Part shown: positions 63,708-64,000 of the stretch, piece after piece | How the letters are laid out: the number at the start of each line of letters is the position of its first letter | Numbering within the stretch: position 1 is the stretch's first letter | NCBI RefSeq assembly: GCF_031582905.1 | Contig: NZ_CP133990.1 | Coordinates: 3,472,001-3,536,000, forward strand | Source: Pengzhenrongella sp031582905 | GTDB lineage: Bacteria; Actinomycetota; Actinomycetes; Actinomycetales; Cellulomonadaceae | DNA: 64,000 bases | Reading direction: 5' to 3' | Program-made: the position numbers and the translations under genes | The notes under the pieces: generated by a model | Seen by the model: the letters and a program-made list of their open reading frames with translations, nothing else | Database searches by the model: none | Told to the model about the DNA's origin: nothing

Positions 63708-64000
63708 CCGACGGCGGTTGGACCGACGTCGAGAGGCCCGACGTCGACCGCACCCCGTGGGTCGCGGACCCGCTGGGTCCGGGCTGGGAGCAGACCACGT
63801 TCGACCTGGGCGCCGACGACGAGGGGCCCGTGGTCGCGACGCTCGTCCGGCGCGTCCTGGCCGGCGCCGACCCGGCCGCCCCGGACGGCGGCGACCCCGC
63901 CGAGCCGGACGCGCCCGGCCGGGGCCGACCCGCGGTGCTGTACCTGCACGGCTTCAACGACTACTTCTTCCAGACGCACCTCGCCGACCGCTGCGAGGAG
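63704..64000 (+). CDS. Alpha/beta hydrolase, 3' end beyond the window
   Basis: About 99 codons are present. VLYLHGFNDYFFQTHLADRC is the oxyanion region of a serine-aminopeptidase/lysophospholipase-type hydrolase; the catalytic elbow lies past the edge. The preceding 70 residues include an acidic loop rich in Pro and Asp. ATG 63704 overlaps the MFS stop as ATGA, making it the third gene of a tightly coupled operon. Confidence 0.8.
   Translation, partial: MTDGGWTDVERPDVDRTPWVADPLGPGWEQTTFDLGADDEGPVVATLVRRVLAGADPAAPDGGDPAEPDAPGRGRPAVLYLHGFNDYFFQTHLADRCEE

Overview
The window is very GC-rich, has mycothiol biosynthesis (mshD), a K+-independent proton-pumping pyrophosphatase, an actinobacterial Tad pilus locus with a DUF4244 pilin, and the order topA / tmk / holB / TAP-type hydrolase / tRNA-Thr. 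Together these point to an actinobacterium of the Micrococcales, most like Cellulomonas and relatives. That placement is inference from gene content. The region is chromosomal and mostly housekeeping: I see no rRNA, CRISPR array, insertion sequence, prophage or integrase.

Layout. 1-9.5 kb: RNase HI (cut by the left edge), an F420-type nitroreductase-fold protein, a 5'-3' exonuclease, NAD(P)HX dehydratase plus a histidine phosphatase, an ECF sigma factor with its membrane partner, a cold-shock protein, a nucleotidyltransferase, an EEP-fold hydrolase, an RsbW-like ATPase and a PspC protein. 9.7-15.3 kb: phosphotransferase, dual-specificity phosphatase, a small Cys/His-tailed protein, HAD phosphatase, a TetR regulator coupled to an alpha/beta hydrolase, a stand-alone LigD polymerase domain and a UvrD-tail-like small protein. 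15.3-18.5 kb: a repeat-rich VanY-type lipoprotein divergent from an orphan solute-binding lipoprotein. 18.7-27.1 kb: tRNA-Thr(CGU), VOC protein, TAP-like hydrolase, holB, tmk, a Gfo/Idh/MocA oxidoreductase and topA. 27.2-33.5 kb: PAP2 phosphatase, SAM methyltransferase, second EEP protein, hppA, STAS protein. 33.7-36.3 kb: MrfA-like helicase. 36.4-41.3 kb: Tad pilus operon on the minus strand. 41.5-46 kb: malic enzyme, a membrane protein and acetyl-CoA synthetase. 46-52.3 kb: mshD, ppk1, a Nudix-phosphatase fusion, then DUF47-Pit behind a PHO-box-like repeat, a compact phosphate/polyphosphate neighbourhood. 52.3-64 kb: MarR-controlled DHA2 efflux pump, second MarR regulator, msrB with a sensor kinase, DEAD-box helicase, M50-like protein, APC permease, and a DoxX / UMF1-type MFS / hydrolase operon that runs off the right edge.

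The most important reading note is that about 23 genes are split by small frame changes. Almost every break lies at a run of three to five G or C, and most are repaired by adding one base. One gene carries three such losses and so returns to its original frame. This is the signature of homopolymer under-calling in the assembly, so I annotate these genes as single CDS spanning both frames and say where each break lies. I found no clearly new defence or biosynthetic system. The best leads are regulatory: the PHO-like repeat, a paired MarR operator and a TetR operator at a start codon. Other leads are the small Cys/His protein, the msrB-kinase pair and the repeat-bearing VanY lipoprotein.
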